The notes: generated by a model not told the origin, from the letters alone. DNA of 14,708 bases from Candidatus Hydrogenedentota bacterium (GCA_007124105.1 SLFT01000132.1:1-14708); one strand, 5' to 3'. Shown: positions 1 through 7,854, numbered from the stretch's first letter. Numbers and translations: made by a program.

Positions 1-1469
1 ACATCGCCACCATCCGCTCGCCCCTGTATATGTGGCTGGAAGACGGCACAATCGCGGGCTTCGAAGGTACGGACGCGTGTTGTCCCATGAACTGCACCCA
101 TGTGTATAACTACGCCATGACCCCGGCATACCTGTTTCCCGCGATGGAACGCAATGTGCGCGAGACTGATTTGCTGGCGCAGATGCATCCCACCGAATCG
201 TATATTCCTCACCGCACTGTGCTGCCCCTGTCGGAGCCCCGGCTGGGCTTCGAGATAGGCGGACCGCATCACCCGGCGCTGGACGGAGAGTTCGGCGCCT
301 TGTTGAAGGTTTATCGTGAGTACCGTCAATGCGGCTATAACGACTGGCTGAAAGCGCTGTGGCCGCGAATGAAGCAGCACCTCCTTTACCTGATGGCGTC
401 GCATGATCCGGACGGCGACGGCGTAATCCGCGGCGAACAACCCAACACCTACGACATCCACACCTACGGCAGCAACACATTCATTGGAACATTGTACTTG
501 TGTACGCTTCGCGCGATGGAGGAACTGGCGGGCGTTGTGAACGACAACGCACTGGCGCGGTTGTGCCGCGAGCGCTTCGAGAAGGGCGCAGACGGATATG
601 ACAAGGTTTGCTGGAATGGCGCGTATTATTACAATGTGTATGACGCTCCAAACGCCACGCCGGAAACGTACAACCAGGGAAACTGCTGGGGCGCGGGTTG
701 TCACGCCGACCAGCTGCTGGGTCAATGGTGGGCAAACCTGCTCGATCTCGGGTACCTGCTGCCGCGCGAGCGCGTACGTAGCGCCCTGGAGGCCATCTAC
801 CGCTATTGCTGGCGCGGCAGGCTGGATTTGCCCGAGCATAAACAACGCGTTTTTGCCGACCCCTGGGAACGGGGATTGCTTAACTGCGCATGGCCGGACG
901 ACGGCCGTCCCGAGCATCCGGTACTCTATTGCGACGAAGTGTGGACCGGCATTGAATATGAAGTGGCCGCATTGCTCTTGCACGAAGGCATGGTTGAAGA
1001 AGCCCTGCAAATTATACGAGCCGCCCGCGACCGGTATACCGGCAACCAGCGCAACCCCTACTCGGAAATAGAATGCGGCGCTCATTACGCGCGCGCCATG
1101 TCTTCGTGGTCGCTGTTGCCCGCAGCCGCCGGATTTCAGTATCACGAAGGGAAGCATAGTTTCGGCTTTGCGCCCCGTTTCCAACCCAATGCCTTTACCG
1201 CTTTTTTCATAACCGCCGCCGGCTACGGCATCGCTTCACAACAGCGCGAGAACGACATGCAAGTGAATAACATTGCGGTTCAACAAGGAACCTTGACATT
1301 GAAAACCATACGGCTGGAAACACTGCATACCGGGAAACCCAAAATCTCGCTTGAACCGATATGTCGCCATCAGGTTATTATGAGCGACAACACGTGCGTC
1401 ATTACGTTACGCCAGCCGATAACTTTGTCCAGGGGACAAACGCTCTCCATTGAAATTGCGAAAGCATAA
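1..1469 (+). CDS. GH116 beta-glycosidase (GBA2-like), 5'-truncated by the window edge
   Basis: C-terminal catalytic part of a glycoside hydrolase family 116 enzyme (retaining beta-glucosidase/glucosylceramidase-like). The frame is open back to base 3, so the true start lies outside the window. The (alpha/alpha)6-barrel hallmarks are visible. GFEG near the beginning holds a Glu (bases 63-65) that aligns, from memory of human GBA2 (YLEG, E527), with the nucleophile. NTYDIH (Asp at 453-455) aligns with the QTYDTW acid/base Asp. CCPMNCTHVYNYA, next to the nucleophile, is also typical of bacterial members. The last ~70 residues (from about base 1255) look like a small beta-rich tail. No N-terminal domain can be seen, so a signal peptide cannot be judged. 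The stop is 60 bases before the start of the GH99-like gene on the same strand, so a shared glycan-degradation transcript is likely. The true substrate is not determinable from sequence; family assignment is secure. Confidence 0.88.
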   Translation, partial: IATIRSPLYMWLEDGTIAGFEGTDACCPMNCTHVYNYAMTPAYLFPAMERNVRETDLLAQMHPTESYIPHRTVLPLSEPRLGFEIGGPHHPALDGEFGALLKVYREYRQCGYNDWLKALWPRMKQHLLYLMASHDPDGDGVIRGEQPNTYDIHTYGSNTFIGTLYLCTLRAMEELAGVVNDNALARLCRERFEKGADGYDKVCWNGAYYYNVYDAPNATPETYNQGNCWGAGCHADQLLGQWWANLLDLGYLLPRERVRSALEAIYRYCWRGRLDLPEHKQRVFADPWERGLLNCAWPDDGRPEHPVLYCDEVWTGIEYEVAALLLHEGMVEEALQIIRAARDRYTGNQRNPYSEIECGAHYARAMSSWSLLPAAAGFQYHEGKHSFGFAPRFQPNAFTAFFITAAGYGIASQQRENDMQVNNIAVQQGTLTLKTIRLETLHTGKPKISLEPICRHQVIMSDNTCVITLRQPITLSRGQTLSIEIAKA

Positions 1470-1516
1470 CGCGGCGGCCTGCCAGGAACCTTGATAAGGC
1501 GTAGGGATAACAACTT

Positions 1517-1523
1517 AGGAGAA
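1517..1523 (+). promoter_or_regulatory. Ribosome binding site AGGAGAA for the GH99-like gene
   Basis: AGGAGAA lies 6 bases before ATG 1530. It fixes the start there rather than at the upstream in-frame TTG at 1491, which has no comparable site and would put a charged stretch ahead of the hydrophobic leader. Confidence 0.7.
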
Positions 1524-1529
1524 TTGATA

Positions 1530-4208
1530 ATGTTGCTTTCAGTTCTGGTCGCTGCCCTGGGCGTGACGGGCGTTTTCGAGACGATTCAGGAATGGGACTT
1601 TTCCGATGAGGCCGTGATAACACAATGGCGCGCCAACGCCCACCTGACCGATGTTGCGGCGGCGGACGGCGCGCTTCATGGTCGCGCCATTGACTGGGAC
1701 CCATTTTTTACCTGCTCGGGGCTTGAAATCAACGCGACAGCCACACAATGTGTTCATATACGGATTCGGGCGGATCGCCCCGGCAATGGTCAACTGTTCT
1801 GGAGTGGGGTTGTGTCGGGTGCGCATGGCGGCTTCTCCGCTGAGAAGGTGGCTGATTTTTCTGTTGCTGACAAGGATGGTTTTCAGGATATCTATCTGTT
1901 TCCCTTATGGCATGGGGAAGAAACAATTCGACAATTGCGGCTGGACGTTTACGACGGCGCCCGTTTTGCCATTGAACGCGTTGCGGTGCTCGAGCGCGAT
2001 GGCGAAACAGCGCGCCAGGATCAATACGCTTGGAATTTTTCCGGGGGTCTCGATGGGACGGGCTGGCTTTCCCTGAACGAGGGTTTATTGCTTGCAGGGC
2101 CGCCCCTTGCCTTGCCGCTCAGCGAGGCCGGCTGGATATCCATTGCCGCACGCGCCGTTTCGGACGCAACGATTACTGTGGAATGGGCGACCGCGGATAT
2201 GTTGGGCGGACACAGGGAAACGATATATTTACGCGGCGACAACGCATTGCGCCATTACCATATCGAAAAGCAAGGGCATCCCGATTGGGAAGGGACGCTT
2301 GTGGGGTTGAATCTCTACCTGCCGCACAGTGAAAACATCACTGTCGAAGGTGTTACACTTGCAGCGGAACCAGCGGGGCCGCCAGACCTCGAAGTTGCCT
2401 ATTTCGGTTTTGAGAACGGCGTCAGTCGCGCCGGCAGACCGGAGTCCGTGCTGGCGCAGTTCACCAACCGCGGCGGCGGCCATGCGACCATAGGCGACGT
2501 ACGCCTTGAGATGCCTTCGGGGGCGACTGTAGTGGAAGGGCCGACGTGTTCAGGAGAACCGACGCTTGAGCACGGCGCCATTCAGGAAGTGCGCTGGCAG
2601 GTGGAAGCGGAACAGGCGGGCACATTCCAGGCGACGCTTTTCTGGGGGCGTCCAGAAGTGTCCGAAGGCGCCGCCATTACCTTTCTTCCGTCTGTGAACC
2701 ATACAGCGGCTTATGTACCCGAACCGACGCCTATTGAAAGCTCCGTGGAGATATGCGCCTACTATTTTCCCGGCTGGGACGGAGACGCCAAGTATGATTG
2801 TTTGCGCAATGTGGCGCCGATACGCAAGCCGCTCCTTGGCTATTACGACGAACGCAATCCCGAATGCGTGGATTGGCAGATTAAATGGGCGGTGGAAAAC
2901 GGCATCCATTGTTTTCTGGTGGACTGGTATTGGGTGGACGGATCGCAATCGCTGCTTCATTGGTTCGAGGCTTATCGCAAAGCGCGCTATCGCGACTATC
3001 TGAAAGTAGCCATTATGTGGGCAAACCACAATCCTCCGGGAACACATTCGCGGGAAGACTGGCGCAATGTTACCCGGGAATGGATAGAGAATTATTTCAC
3101 CCTTGATACCTATTACCACATCAACGGCAAACCGGCGGTGTTTTTGTGGGATTCGGCGCAGCTGCGCGACGACCTTGGCGGCAGCGACGCTGTAGCCGAA
3201 GCGCTTATAGAATCCCAGGTCATGGCACAGGCGGCCGGGCACGAGGGCATTGCGTTTGTCGTTCTGCAACACAACGCCACCGCTCAGGACATGGCGTTGT
3301 GGGCCCAGGAAGGCTACGAGGGCAACACAAGTTATCATGAGTTCGGCAGGGCGCTTCATAAAGCGCCAAGCCCTTCACAGGCGCAGTTCGCCGATGTCGT
3401 GACCACCGCGCCCGAGACCTGGCAGGAACGTCGGAAACAATCGGGCGACCTGGCATATTATCCCGTGGTGGACACAGGCTGGGACGCACGTCCCTGGCAC
3501 GGCCCCAATGCCATGGCGTTCCACGGGCGCACGGTTGCCGGGTTCAGGGATTTGCTCGAGTCGGCGCGGGAATTCCTCACCGAACACGACAAGGGAATCC
3601 TTGTTCTGGGGCCGCTGAACGAATGGGGCGAAGGCAGCTACATCGAACCGAATCTGGAATTTGGCTTCGCTATGTACGAAGCAATACGGGAAGTGTTCGG
3701 AGCGGGCGACCCAGCGGCCTGGCCTGTGAATTTGTCGCCCCGCGATGTGGGGCTTGGTCCTTACGACTTCCCAACACCACCTCGAACCCTGTCCTGGAAT
3801 TTCGAAACTGGCGCCGAAGGCTGGGCCGCCATGATGGGTGTAACCGATTTTGAGATTGCCGACGGCGTAATGCGCTTTAGAACAACCTCGCGCGATCCCG
3901 CGCTGGTGGTTTCCACGCGCGGATTAAATGCATCGGTATACACAAAGATGCGCATCCGTATGAAAATCATTGGCCAAATGACAGCCAAGTCGGCAGGACA
4001 GGTATTCTGGACCATTGGCAGCGGCAGCACTTCCGAAGCGACCAGTTATCGGTTCCCGTTGGAACGAAGCGATGATTTTCATGAATATACACTTTCCCTT
4101 GACGAACATCCCCGCTGGCGCGGCCGCATCAACATGATTCGTTTTGATCCGTGCGAAACCAGCGACGTCCTTGTGTCTATTGATCGCGTTGCATTCGAAA
4201 AGGAATGA
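1530..4208 (+). CDS. Secreted multi-module GH99-like / WbsX-family glycosidase
   Basis: 892 residues from ATG 1530. A short hydrophobic leader (residues 1-14, no basic n-region) suggests export, but weakly. The order of domains I read is: jelly-roll-like module about 19-160; a second about 165-285; an Ig/CARDB-like beta domain about 286-395; a GH99-like/WbsX catalytic domain about 405-740 (begins EICAYYFPGWDGD); and a third jelly-roll-like module about 752-892. The catalytic domain shows YYFPGW, HCFLVDWYWVDG and LNEWGEGSYIEP. The two Glu of NEWGEG (698 and 701) have the i/i+3 spacing of the GH99 catalytic pair, as I remember it from the Bacteroides endo-mannosidases. The family is also annotated as a glycosyltransferase WbsX domain, but the leader and binding modules argue for an extracellular hydrolase. 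Substrate unknown; a branched mannose-containing or host glycan is only a guess. Follows the GH116 gene closely. Confidence 0.8.
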   Translation: MLLSVLVAALGVTGVFETIQEWDFSDEAVITQWRANAHLTDVAAADGALHGRAIDWDPFFTCSGLEINATATQCVHIRIRADRPGNGQLFWSGVVSGAHGGFSAEKVADFSVADKDGFQDIYLFPLWHGEETIRQLRLDVYDGARFAIERVAVLERDGETARQDQYAWNFSGGLDGTGWLSLNEGLLLAGPPLALPLSEAGWISIAARAVSDATITVEWATADMLGGHRETIYLRGDNALRHYHIEKQGHPDWEGTLVGLNLYLPHSENITVEGVTLAAEPAGPPDLEVAYFGFENGVSRAGRPESVLAQFTNRGGGHATIGDVRLEMPSGATVVEGPTCSGEPTLEHGAIQEVRWQVEAEQAGTFQATLFWGRPEVSEGAAITFLPSVNHTAAYVPEPTPIESSVEICAYYFPGWDGDAKYDCLRNVAPIRKPLLGYYDERNPECVDWQIKWAVENGIHCFLVDWYWVDGSQSLLHWFEAYRKARYRDYLKVAIMWANHNPPGTHSREDWRNVTREWIENYFTLDTYYHINGKPAVFLWDSAQLRDDLGGSDAVAEALIESQVMAQAAGHEGIAFVVLQHNATAQDMALWAQEGYEGNTSYHEFGRALHKAPSPSQAQFADVVTTAPETWQERRKQSGDLAYYPVVDTGWDARPWHGPNAMAFHGRTVAGFRDLLESAREFLTEHDKGILVLGPLNEWGEGSYIEPNLEFGFAMYEAIREVFGAGDPAAWPVNLSPRDVGLGPYDFPTPPRTLSWNFETGAEGWAAMMGVTDFEIADGVMRFRTTSRDPALVVSTRGLNASVYTKMRIRMKIIGQMTAKSAGQVFWTIGSGSTSEATSYRFPLERSDDFHEYTLSLDEHPRWRGRINMIRFDPCETSDVLVSIDRVAFEKE

Positions 4209-4238
4209 CAGCCTACGACTGCTTCTTTCTGGAAAAAT

Positions 4239-4268
4239 TTGCTGGAAACGGCTTGCTCATAGTAGAAT
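4239..4268 (+). promoter_or_regulatory. Possible sigma-70-type promoter upstream of the FHA-GAF gene
   Basis: TTGCTG (4239-4244), an 18-base spacer and TAGAAT (4263-4268; five of six matches to TATAAT) lie in the 247-base gap before the FHA gene. If used, the transcript would start near 4275 and have a leader of about 180 bases. Sequence match only; the -35 box is mediocre. Confidence 0.35.
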
Positions 4269-4275
4269 CACCTAG

Positions 4276-4286
4276 TGTAGACTACA
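4276..4286. promoter_or_regulatory. Short palindrome TGTAGACTACA at the predicted transcription start
   Basis: A perfect 5+1+5 palindrome begins 7 bases after the candidate -10 box, where an operator or a stem at the 5' end of the mRNA could act. It is short enough to occur by chance, and no regulator is known for it. Confidence 0.2.
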
Positions 4287-4401
4287 ATGATTGTGAAGTT
4301 GGGAACTCCGTACAAGCCTTGCAGGCGTAAGTGTATTATTCCGGCGGATGTTCCTTGTCGTGTCGGGTGTAAGCCGTGTTCAGGACAATATTCAGACATC
4401 C

Positions 4402-4417
4402 ATGCAGGCGGCTGCAT
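4402..4417. repeat. 6-bp inverted repeat ATGCAG-GCGG-CTGCAT in the FHA gene leader
   Basis: Perfect six-base arms with a four-base loop, ending 38 bases before the GTG start of the FHA-GAF gene. It could form a small hairpin in the leader or be an operator. There is no U-tract, so it is not a terminator. The rest of 4209-4455 shows nothing recognisable apart from the candidate promoter and palindrome listed separately. Confidence 0.25.
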
Positions 4418-4455
4418 CCAGTGCAATTGTAAGAAACCCTTGAGGCGTAATCGTT

Positions 4456-6084
4456 GTGTTAAATGGATATTTAGTCAACAAGAAGACCAATGAACGCACA
4501 AAACTTGGGGATCGGGTAATCATCGGACGTGGCGTAGACGCTGACCTATGCCTGGAAGATCATGTCTCTTCGCGAAAACATATCGAGATTACCCGCGGTG
4601 AAACGGGGTTTGCGTGGCGCGACCTCAAGAGCCGCAATGGCACGTTCATTAACGGCACCTATGAAACAGCCGGCCAGTTAAACGACGGCGACGTTATTCG
4701 TATTGGGATGACGGACCTGATATTTGAGCTCGAGGTGGAAGGCCAGCGTGTGGAGCGCATGCAAGCGGCGCCGTCATTTGAGGATGCGGCAGAACAGGTG
4801 TCCAAGGCGGCTCAAGTCCTGCCTGATATTCACAAGACCTGCGTACTTTTGGACGACCTGTATAAGCTGATGACCGAAATAACGGCCGTCTATGATCTGT
4901 GCGTCTTGCAGGACCGCATTTTGCGTGCGGTTACGTCAATGATGGGCGTACAACGGGGTGCGCTGTTTCTTTCCAACGAGGTGCTGCAGCTAACGGCTTG
5001 TCCGTCCTGTGGCCGTATCCACGGCATGAAGACAGGAACGCCTGTACCAGCCGAAAGCGGGACGCTGCCGCTTAGCGCCGCGACCCTGGAAGCGATGTTG
5101 CGCGGCCAACAGAATGTGATACTGCCCGAGAGCAACGACGCAAGGCCATCGGGCAAGGTGAAGCCCGCCCTGTGTGTCCCGCTGCGTGGTAGAACCCGTA
5201 TTTTCGGTGTATTGAGTATAGCCGCAAACAGCGTTGACCAGCGTTACAGCCAGCGCGCCGTGGTGATGGCCTCGGCTCTTGGCGTCACCGCCGGACTTGC
5301 CCTGGAGAATGCGTTTACGCACCAGGAACAGGTTTTGAAGCAAAAGACCGAGCAGGAGAATGAGACTGCCCGCACAATAAAAGATGGGTTTCTCCTCCAC
5401 GATTGGGATACTGACGATGACCGCTTCGAGATAGCCGGCAGCACGATTCCCGCCAAACATGAGGGCGGGGAATTTTATGACGTTGTGCAAATTGATAAGG
5501 ATACAATAGGGATAGCCGTCGGTGAAGTATCAGGGAAAGGAGTCTCAACAGCGTTGTCAGTAGCGCAGCTGCTTGCCGAATTCAGAATGATCGCAAAAGA
5601 TGCCGCATCGCCCGCCTCCCTGTTGACGCAAATGAACACGGGGTTCCGGTGTCGCAATGAAGACGACGCCTTTTGCGCCATGACTTACGCACGCTTTCAC
5701 CTGGATACTGGCCGCCTCACCTGGGCCAATGCTGGACATACACCCGCCCTCTTTATTATGGAGGACACCAATTCATTTCGCGGCGAAGCAAGCGGGCCGG
5801 CCCTGGGAGTTCAAAAAGCTCCCAACTGGAAGGACGAGACATTCGAGATGGCGCCTGGAGCGACCCTGCTATATTTTACCAGCGGCGTTGTTGATGCATG
5901 TCAGCCTGGTGAAAACAACGAACCTTTCGGCAAGGGCCGGCTGTGGACGGCTTCAGAATATGCTGCGCCTCCCGATTTGTTGCTTGATGACATAAAAAAA
6001 GCATTGGCCAACTATCTTCATGAGGCGGAGCCGCAGGACGGGTGCGCCATGATAGCGCTGCGGTATCGGTTTCAGGACGCCTGA
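4456..6084 (+). CDS. FHA-GAF-SpoIIE (PPM/PP2C-type) protein with degenerate phosphatase metal site
   Basis: 542 residues from GTG 4456; GAGG at 4442-4445 is a plausible ribosome site, and the FHA fold starts immediately, leaving no room for a later start. FHA domain about 1-95: GR at 24-25, SSRKH at 38-42 and NGTFING at 61-67 are the usual phosphothreonine-binding landmarks. GAF domain about 130-290, with a CPSC pair near its middle. SpoIIE-type PPM domain about 330-540. No transmembrane segment, so cytoplasmic. Members with this layout usually dephosphorylate an anti-sigma-factor antagonist (STAS) or a similar partner under GAF control. Here the acidic metal ligands are altered: GGEFYD (E339 for D), GEVSGKG (E357 for D), TSGVVDA (S476 for the D of TDG) and DGCA (528-531) where DDxT is usual. 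The fold motifs themselves (ANAGH, FGKGRL) are kept. I infer a pseudophosphatase or altered-metal enzyme. No STAS or anti-sigma gene is next to it. Confidence 0.85.
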   Translation: MLNGYLVNKKTNERTKLGDRVIIGRGVDADLCLEDHVSSRKHIEITRGETGFAWRDLKSRNGTFINGTYETAGQLNDGDVIRIGMTDLIFELEVEGQRVERMQAAPSFEDAAEQVSKAAQVLPDIHKTCVLLDDLYKLMTEITAVYDLCVLQDRILRAVTSMMGVQRGALFLSNEVLQLTACPSCGRIHGMKTGTPVPAESGTLPLSAATLEAMLRGQQNVILPESNDARPSGKVKPALCVPLRGRTRIFGVLSIAANSVDQRYSQRAVVMASALGVTAGLALENAFTHQEQVLKQKTEQENETARTIKDGFLLHDWDTDDDRFEIAGSTIPAKHEGGEFYDVVQIDKDTIGIAVGEVSGKGVSTALSVAQLLAEFRMIAKDAASPASLLTQMNTGFRCRNEDDAFCAMTYARFHLDTGRLTWANAGHTPALFIMEDTNSFRGEASGPALGVQKAPNWKDETFEMAPGATLLYFTSGVVDACQPGENNEPFGKGRLWTASEYAAPPDLLLDDIKKALANYLHEAEPQDGCAMIALRYRFQDA

Positions 6085-6170
6085 TAGCGGAGCCCTGTAA
6101 AATCGGCGATACCTCTGCGCCCGGCGCGGCGCGTCAACACTTTCTTCCGTAGCAACCAAAGAAGTTTTGC

Positions 6171-6998
6171 ATGATTTCCAATTATATTTTGCCTGGCGTT
6201 TCACCTCTTGTATTCTGGGTTTTTGTTGGCGCGGCAGTGCTTATTCAAGGAATAAGTAAATCCGGGTTCGCCGGAGGCGCCGGCGTACTCTCGTTGCCGT
6301 TGATGATGTTGGTAATGCCCGTTGACAAGGTGGCCGCCACCCTGTTGCCGCTGCTGATTTTGCTGGACATGAATGCAATCTATCATCACCGGAACAACAA
6401 GAACTGGCAGGTCATTCGGCGCATCTATTTTCCGGCGCTTGTGGGCATTGCGCTGGGCGCGCTGGTATGGTGGCGCGTAGGCCATGCGGGCGTGGAGACC
6501 TATGGCGGATACATTAAACGTTTCGTGGGTGTAATGGCTGTTTTCCTCGCATGTTACATCCTGGCCAAGGAAGTGTCTCTTGAATGGGTGCGCGGCAAGA
6601 AGGCCGGGCCGCGCATGGCCTGGCTGGCGGGCGTATTCGCCGGTTTTTCATCCACCATCGCCCATGCCGCCGGCCCAATTGTCAGCCTCTATGTGTTTTC
6701 ACAGGATATGGGTAAAACGCTGTTTGTCGGTACGGTGGCGTGGACGTTTACACTCATTAACCTGACGAAGCTGCCGGTGTATGTTGCTGTTGATCTGATT
6801 GATTTTTCCGTGTTGCGCTTTGATCTGATGCTGGCGCCCCTTGTTCCCGTCGGCTCCTGGCTGGGAAAATGGATGCACTACCATGTGTCCGAATCGGCCT
6901 TCAACCGGATCATCATGGCATTAACCCTCGTTGCCGGGTTGCAGCTGTTGTTCAACGTCAACTTGGTAAAAGCGGCGCTTGAACTCTTATGGTCATGA
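6171..6998 (+). CDS. TauE/SafE-family (DUF81) membrane permease
   Basis: 275 residues, a normal length for the family. ATG 6171 is preceded by AAAGAAG (6158-6164) at good spacing. Mostly hydrophobic, with about eight membrane helices and the family's early signature GISKSGFAGGAGVLSLPLMM (about residues 27-46). A second related half follows, with the characteristic GVFAGFSSTIAHAAGPIVSLY. Members move small organic or inorganic sulfur anions (sulfite, sulfoacetate, taurine-related) across the inner membrane; the substrate here cannot be read from sequence. It stands alone, 86 bases after the FHA-GAF gene and convergent with the Fis-type gene, so the context gives no substrate clue. No sulfur-metabolism gene is visible. 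Confidence 0.88.
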   Translation: MISNYILPGVSPLVFWVFVGAAVLIQGISKSGFAGGAGVLSLPLMMLVMPVDKVAATLLPLLILLDMNAIYHHRNNKNWQVIRRIYFPALVGIALGALVWWRVGHAGVETYGGYIKRFVGVMAVFLACYILAKEVSLEWVRGKKAGPRMAWLAGVFAGFSSTIAHAAGPIVSLYVFSQDMGKTLFVGTVAWTFTLINLTKLPVYVAVDLIDFSVLRFDLMLAPLVPVGSWLGKWMHYHVSESAFNRIIMALTLVAGLQLLFNVNLVKAALELLWS

Positions 6999-7020
6999 AA
7001 CGGCCGGGGATAACCTGTCG

Positions 7021-7503
7021 TCACGACGGCGTCGAATTGCGCCAGGAACTCAGTTTGCGCCACAGCGTGTTGCGACCGATATTAAGAATGCGCGCCGCCT
7101 TAACCTGGTTCCCCCTGCACGCACGCAACACGCTCTCTATATGCCTTTTTTCCACCTCAGCAAGGGACAGGGTCGTTTCGTATGCGTCAGCGGGAAACGG
7201 GGAAACACTGCCGCGGCGCGCGGCGGCGCGCGAAGCCATCAGACCCGCTTCGCCCGGCTGTAATGGAAGCAGGATATAGCCGTAAACGCCCTGTCGCATG
7301 GCCGCAACGGCTTCGGGAACGCCTGACGCGGCAGTCAACACCAGCGCTCCCGATACAGACGCGGCCGCAAGAGCGCCGGCGGGCGTATCCGCAATCGTGG
7401 CCTCCGCGTCGCTTGCAACAATCTCATGGCCCTCGGATTCCAGCATCACCTTCAGGGTAAGCCGCTGGCTGGGGTCGCTGATATCCAATGCAATACGGGC
7501 CAT
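7021..7503 (-). CDS. Small Fis-type HTH protein with degenerate receiver-like N-terminus
   Basis: 160 residues. The C-terminal part (about 112-154; EVEKRHIESVLRACRGNQ, then AARILNIGRNTLWRKL) is a clear Fis/NtrC-type DNA-binding helix-turn-helix. The first ~100 residues follow a response-regulator receiver in outline (SEGHEIV, ALVLTAASGVPEAVAAMRQG, YGYILLPLQP), but the middle is shortened. The expected acidic pocket after strand 1 is DISD rather than DD, and the conserved Lys of the KP motif is Leu. It therefore probably cannot be phosphorylated in the normal way. There is no AAA+ sigma-54 activator domain between the parts, unlike NtrC; ActR/PrrA-type regulators also join a receiver directly to Fis, but those keep the phosphorylation site. 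No histidine kinase is adjacent. Ends 22 bases from the end of the convergent permease gene. Confidence 0.75.
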   Translation of the reverse strand: MARIALDISDPSQRLTLKVMLESEGHEIVASDAEATIADTPAGALAAASVSGALVLTAASGVPEAVAAMRQGVYGYILLPLQPGEAGLMASRAAARRGSVSPFPADAYETTLSLAEVEKRHIESVLRACRGNQVKAARILNIGRNTLWRKLSSWRNSTPS

Positions 7504-7513
7504 TGCTGCACCA

Positions 7514-7518
7514 CTCCT
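7514..7518 (-). promoter_or_regulatory. Ribosome binding site AGGAG for the Fis-type gene
   Basis: Read on the minus strand, AGGAG stands 10 bases before the ATG at 7503 and supports that start, the only ATG at the head of the receiver-like region. Confidence 0.5.
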
Positions 7519-7732
7519 GAAAAACGCTTCGCCGAAAACGGCGTCGCGCGTTTATTGTTGCGCTCAAAATACGCGCTTAAAAATACGAATAAAAACAGCG
7601 TCTGCTGAGGGCACAACCAGCATAGCATGTTGTTTTGCCCATGTACCAGCTGCGTTCCGACTGTTAGTACATTATCGGTCGTCTTCTATCGTTAACACAA
7701 AGAAGGTGAATGGACAATAGCACTGCCACTAC

Positions 7733-7805
7733 CGTCATTGCGAGGCGCGAATCTCTTTATCTCGTAGGCCGTCATGTGATTCCAGATTCGTTCCTCGCAA
7801 TGACG
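7733..7805. repeat. 73-base imperfect palindrome (REP/MITE-like)
   Basis: The left arm CGTCATTGCGAGG (7733-7745) is the exact reverse complement of CCTCGCAATGACG (7793-7805). After two unpaired positions an inner arm CGAATCT (7748-7754) pairs with AGATTCG (7784-7790), around a 29-base loop. Twenty paired bases in a cruciform of this size between genes is typical of dispersed REP or miniature transposable elements. The arm resembles the GTCATTGCGAG intergenic repeats I recall from many environmental genomes. There is no T-tract, so it is not a standard terminator. Confidence 0.75.
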
Positions 7806-7839
7806 ATGGTTGACTCCATCTATACAAATAATTTGGGTT

Positions 7840-7854
7840 GCGGGCAACGCCCGC
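7840..7854. repeat. Small GC hairpin GCGGGC-AAC-GCCCGC
   Basis: A 6-bp perfect stem with a three-base loop, 35 bases past the palindromic repeat. It is not followed by a T-run on either strand. It could be part of the repeat element's flank or a leader structure; its function is unknown. Confidence 0.35.

Noticed and set aside
1470..1529. Gap between GH116 and GH99-like genes checked for a terminator or promoter
   Set aside because: No stem with a T-run and no convincing -35/-10 pair; read-through transcription is more likely.
2550..3359. 269-codon minus-strand frame
   Set aside because: Antisense to the GH99-like catalytic domain, whose motifs are clear on the plus strand; no domain in the antisense product.
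4287..4493. 68-codon Cys-rich frame (nine Cys) upstream of and overlapping the FHA-GAF gene
   Set aside because: No ribosome site before its ATG, it overlaps the next gene's start by 38 bases, and the Cys pattern matches no knottin or zinc family I know. Probably chance; a search for conservation could revive it.
7840..7854. GC hairpin considered as a rho-independent terminator
   Set aside because: No T-run on either strand and no gene ending close by.
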